This document shows, piece after piece, positions 5,650 to 7,172 of a stretch of 7,172 bases of DNA. The notes under the pieces were generated by a model, which worked only from the letters and a program-made list of their open reading frames with translations, was not told the DNA's origin and ran no database searches. Source of the stretch: Dehalococcoidia bacterium UBA1332 (GTDB taxonomy: Bacteria; Chloroflexota; Dehalococcoidia; Lucifugimonadales; Lucifugimonadaceae). The position numbers and the translations under genes are program-made. Within the stretch, counting starts at the first letter, position 1. Every line of letters begins with the position of its first letter. The stretch is from positions 1-7,172 of the forward strand of contig DBSW01000094.1 in NCBI GenBank assembly GCA_002306745.1. The letters run 5' to 3'.

Positions 5650-7172
5650 ATGGCTTTAGTTGATGAAGTAAAAAGTCGTTCCGATATCGTTCAGATTATC
5701 TCCGATTATGTTGATTTGGATACATCGTCGCGTCTACCGAAAGCTAATTGCCCATTTCACGTTGAACGTAGCCCTTCATTTGTGGTTTACCCTGAATCTG
5801 TTAGTGAACCTGGTAGCTGGCGTTGCTTTGGATCCTGCGCTGAAGGTGGCGATGTTATCTCCTTTGTGATGAAGAGAGAAAATATATCTTTTCGAGACGC
5901 TTTAGAAAATTTGGCTAATCGGGCTGGAATAAACATCTCCGGTCCCGATAGTAGACTTCGCAAGAAGCCAGTTACAGGTTTAATCGAAGCAAACGGTCTC
6001 GCTGCTGAGTATTTTTTATCTCGTTTGCAGGCTCCAGTTGGTGAAGATACGGTTTCGTACTTGCGAGATCGTGGAATCGATCTAGAAGCCGCCGCTAGGC
6101 GAGGATTAGGCTTGGCGCCAAGTGGTATTGAAACTCTTTCAGGCCATCTTCGTACTCGCGATGTACAAGCACGTACTGCTATAGACGCAGGTTTGATCAC
6201 TCGCAAGGACGATGGTTCATGGCGTGATATGTTCACAGGTCGTTTGACTATAGAGATCCGGGATGAGCGTAACCGAATTATTGGTTTTGGAGGTCGGTCA
6301 CTTGATGATTCAGGACCGAAATATATCAACACGCCTCAAACTGATGCATTCGATAAATCATCAGTACTTTATGGATTGAACTGGGCAGCTGAATCTGTAA
6401 GGGCGTTAAATGAGGCCGTGGTTGTTGAAGGTTACATGGATGTCATAGCTGCTCATGAACATGGCTTCACAAACGTTGTTGCTTCAATGGGTACTGCTAT
6501 AACCAGTTCTCAACTTGATTTATTGACCCGGCACGTAACTGCTGGTGGTTCGGGAACGATCATATTATGTCTGGATTCTGATGCTGCTGGTGAGGCTGCA
6601 ACACTGCGGGCATTAGAAGATATATCAACTGCATTGAATTCAGAGCGGCGAAAGGGTGTTGAAGTAAAAGTTGCTCGACCGAATGGTGGGAAAGATCCTG
6701 ATGAGGCCATTCGAGCCAATCCCGATAGCTGGCGAGCGTCTATCAGTAATGCAGACTCTCTTCCAGACCATTTGATAGATGTTAAGTCAAAACTTTATAA
6801 CCTTGAATCAGATCAGGGTATTGTGGATTTTGTGCAGAGTGTTGCCCCGATCATTCTCAACATTAGTAACCCTCTTTCTCAGGCTCGTTACTTGTCGAAT
6901 GTTTCGGAAATCACAGGTGTTGACCATCAAACGATTAAGTCAATTATCGATAAGCCTAGTAGTTCTTCTGGAACTGGTAATAATCTTTCTTACGGGGAAT
7001 CAATTTCACCAGATCAGGCTGCGAAAAAGATTGCTGCCGCTGGTGGAGACCCTCTTGAAGAACATTTGCTTTCTCTTGTATTGCAGAGGGGTGATTTACG
7101 AGAACATGCGATAGAGATGCCAGCAGATTTTTTCCACAGTTCCGATAACAAGGCTTTGTTTACGGCATGGCA
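5650..7172 (+). CDS. dnaG: DNA primase DnaG, 3'-truncated by window edge
   Basis: Primase synthesises the RNA primers for DNA replication and works with the replicative helicase at the fork. The frame is open from ATG 5650 to the window end, giving 507 complete codons of a protein usually near 600 residues. The zinc-binding domain has Cys34, His37, Cys59 and Cys63, so the second pair is C-x3-C (CFGSC). The RNA-polymerase core follows, with IIGFGGRSLDDSGPKYINTP and LYGL. The TOPRIM domain has EGYMD with Glu260, DSDAAG with Asp309 and Asp311, and KDPDE with Asp349 and Asp351, so all catalytic acidic residues are present. From about residue 365 the less conserved C-terminal part begins, and EEHLLSLVL near the end is typical of the helicase-binding region. 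The start MALVDEVKSRSDIVQIISDY fits the family; an in-frame TTG at 5635 is a less likely alternative. No clear Shine-Dalgarno site is visible. Confidence 0.95.
   Translation, partial: MALVDEVKSRSDIVQIISDYVDLDTSSRLPKANCPFHVERSPSFVVYPESVSEPGSWRCFGSCAEGGDVISFVMKRENISFRDALENLANRAGINISGPDSRLRKKPVTGLIEANGLAAEYFLSRLQAPVGEDTVSYLRDRGIDLEAAARRGLGLAPSGIETLSGHLRTRDVQARTAIDAGLITRKDDGSWRDMFTGRLTIEIRDERNRIIGFGGRSLDDSGPKYINTPQTDAFDKSSVLYGLNWAAESVRALNEAVVVEGYMDVIAAHEHGFTNVVASMGTAITSSQLDLLTRHVTAGGSGTIILCLDSDAAGEAATLRALEDISTALNSERRKGVEVKVARPNGGKDPDEAIRANPDSWRASISNADSLPDHLIDVKSKLYNLESDQGIVDFVQSVAPIILNISNPLSQARYLSNVSEITGVDHQTIKSIIDKPSSSSGTGNNLSYGESISPDQAAKKIAAAGGDPLEEHLLSLVLQRGDLREHAIEMPADFFHSSDNKALFTAW

Noticed and set aside
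5787..6332. Long open frame of 181 codons on the - strand
   Set aside because: It lies entirely opposite dnaG, whose protein has intact zinc-finger and polymerase-domain motifs in this stretch. The antisense product is rich in Ser, Arg and Pro with no recognisable domain, as expected for a shadow frame.
6779..7114. Open frame of 111 codons on the + strand in another frame
   Set aside because: It overlaps the C-terminal part of dnaG, which stays open and resembles the family, and the alternative product is a Leu/Ile/Ser-rich sequence with no motif.

Overview
The window carries five long genes and one very small open reading frame, all on the + strand and tightly packed: the 3' part of glmS, a 28-codon ORF, two related major facilitator (MFS) transporters that overlap by four bases, a dGTPase-family gene (dgt), and the 5' part of dnaG, which runs off the right edge. 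There is no RNA gene, CRISPR array or recognisable mobile element, and the longest stretch without a long gene is 164 bases (5486-5649).

The DNA is moderately AT-rich and clearly bacterial. The strongest hint to the organism is the DnaG zinc finger, where the second pair of zinc ligands is spaced C-x3-C (CFGSC) rather than the usual C-x2-C. From memory this spacing occurs in Chloroflexota primases, and a moderately AT-rich relative such as the marine SAR202 group would fit. This placement is an inference and was not tested against a database. The dgt-dnaG neighbourhood is also found in other phyla, for example actinobacteria, so it does not settle the question.

Layout: 1-1632 encodes the C-terminal ~88% of glucosamine-6-phosphate synthase (amino-sugar supply for the cell envelope). 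1633-1777 is a short gap holding the 28-codon ORF, which has a good ribosome-binding site and ends six bases before the TTG start of the next gene. 1778-4323 holds two tandem paralogous MFS exporters, probably translationally coupled. 4370-5485 is a complete dNTP triphosphohydrolase of the HD superfamily (nucleotide-pool control). 5486-5649 is a regulatory-looking gap with a 10-bp imperfect inverted repeat and a TTGACA box. 5650-7172 is DNA primase through its zinc-binding, RNA-polymerase and TOPRIM parts and into the C-terminal helicase-interacting region.

The gene content is mostly housekeeping with a transporter pair inserted between amino-sugar synthesis and replication genes. I see no convincing undescribed multi-gene system. 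The items most worth checking are the mini-ORF in front of the transporter pair, the transporter pair itself, the inverted repeat upstream of dnaG, and the altered substrate-site residues in GlmS.
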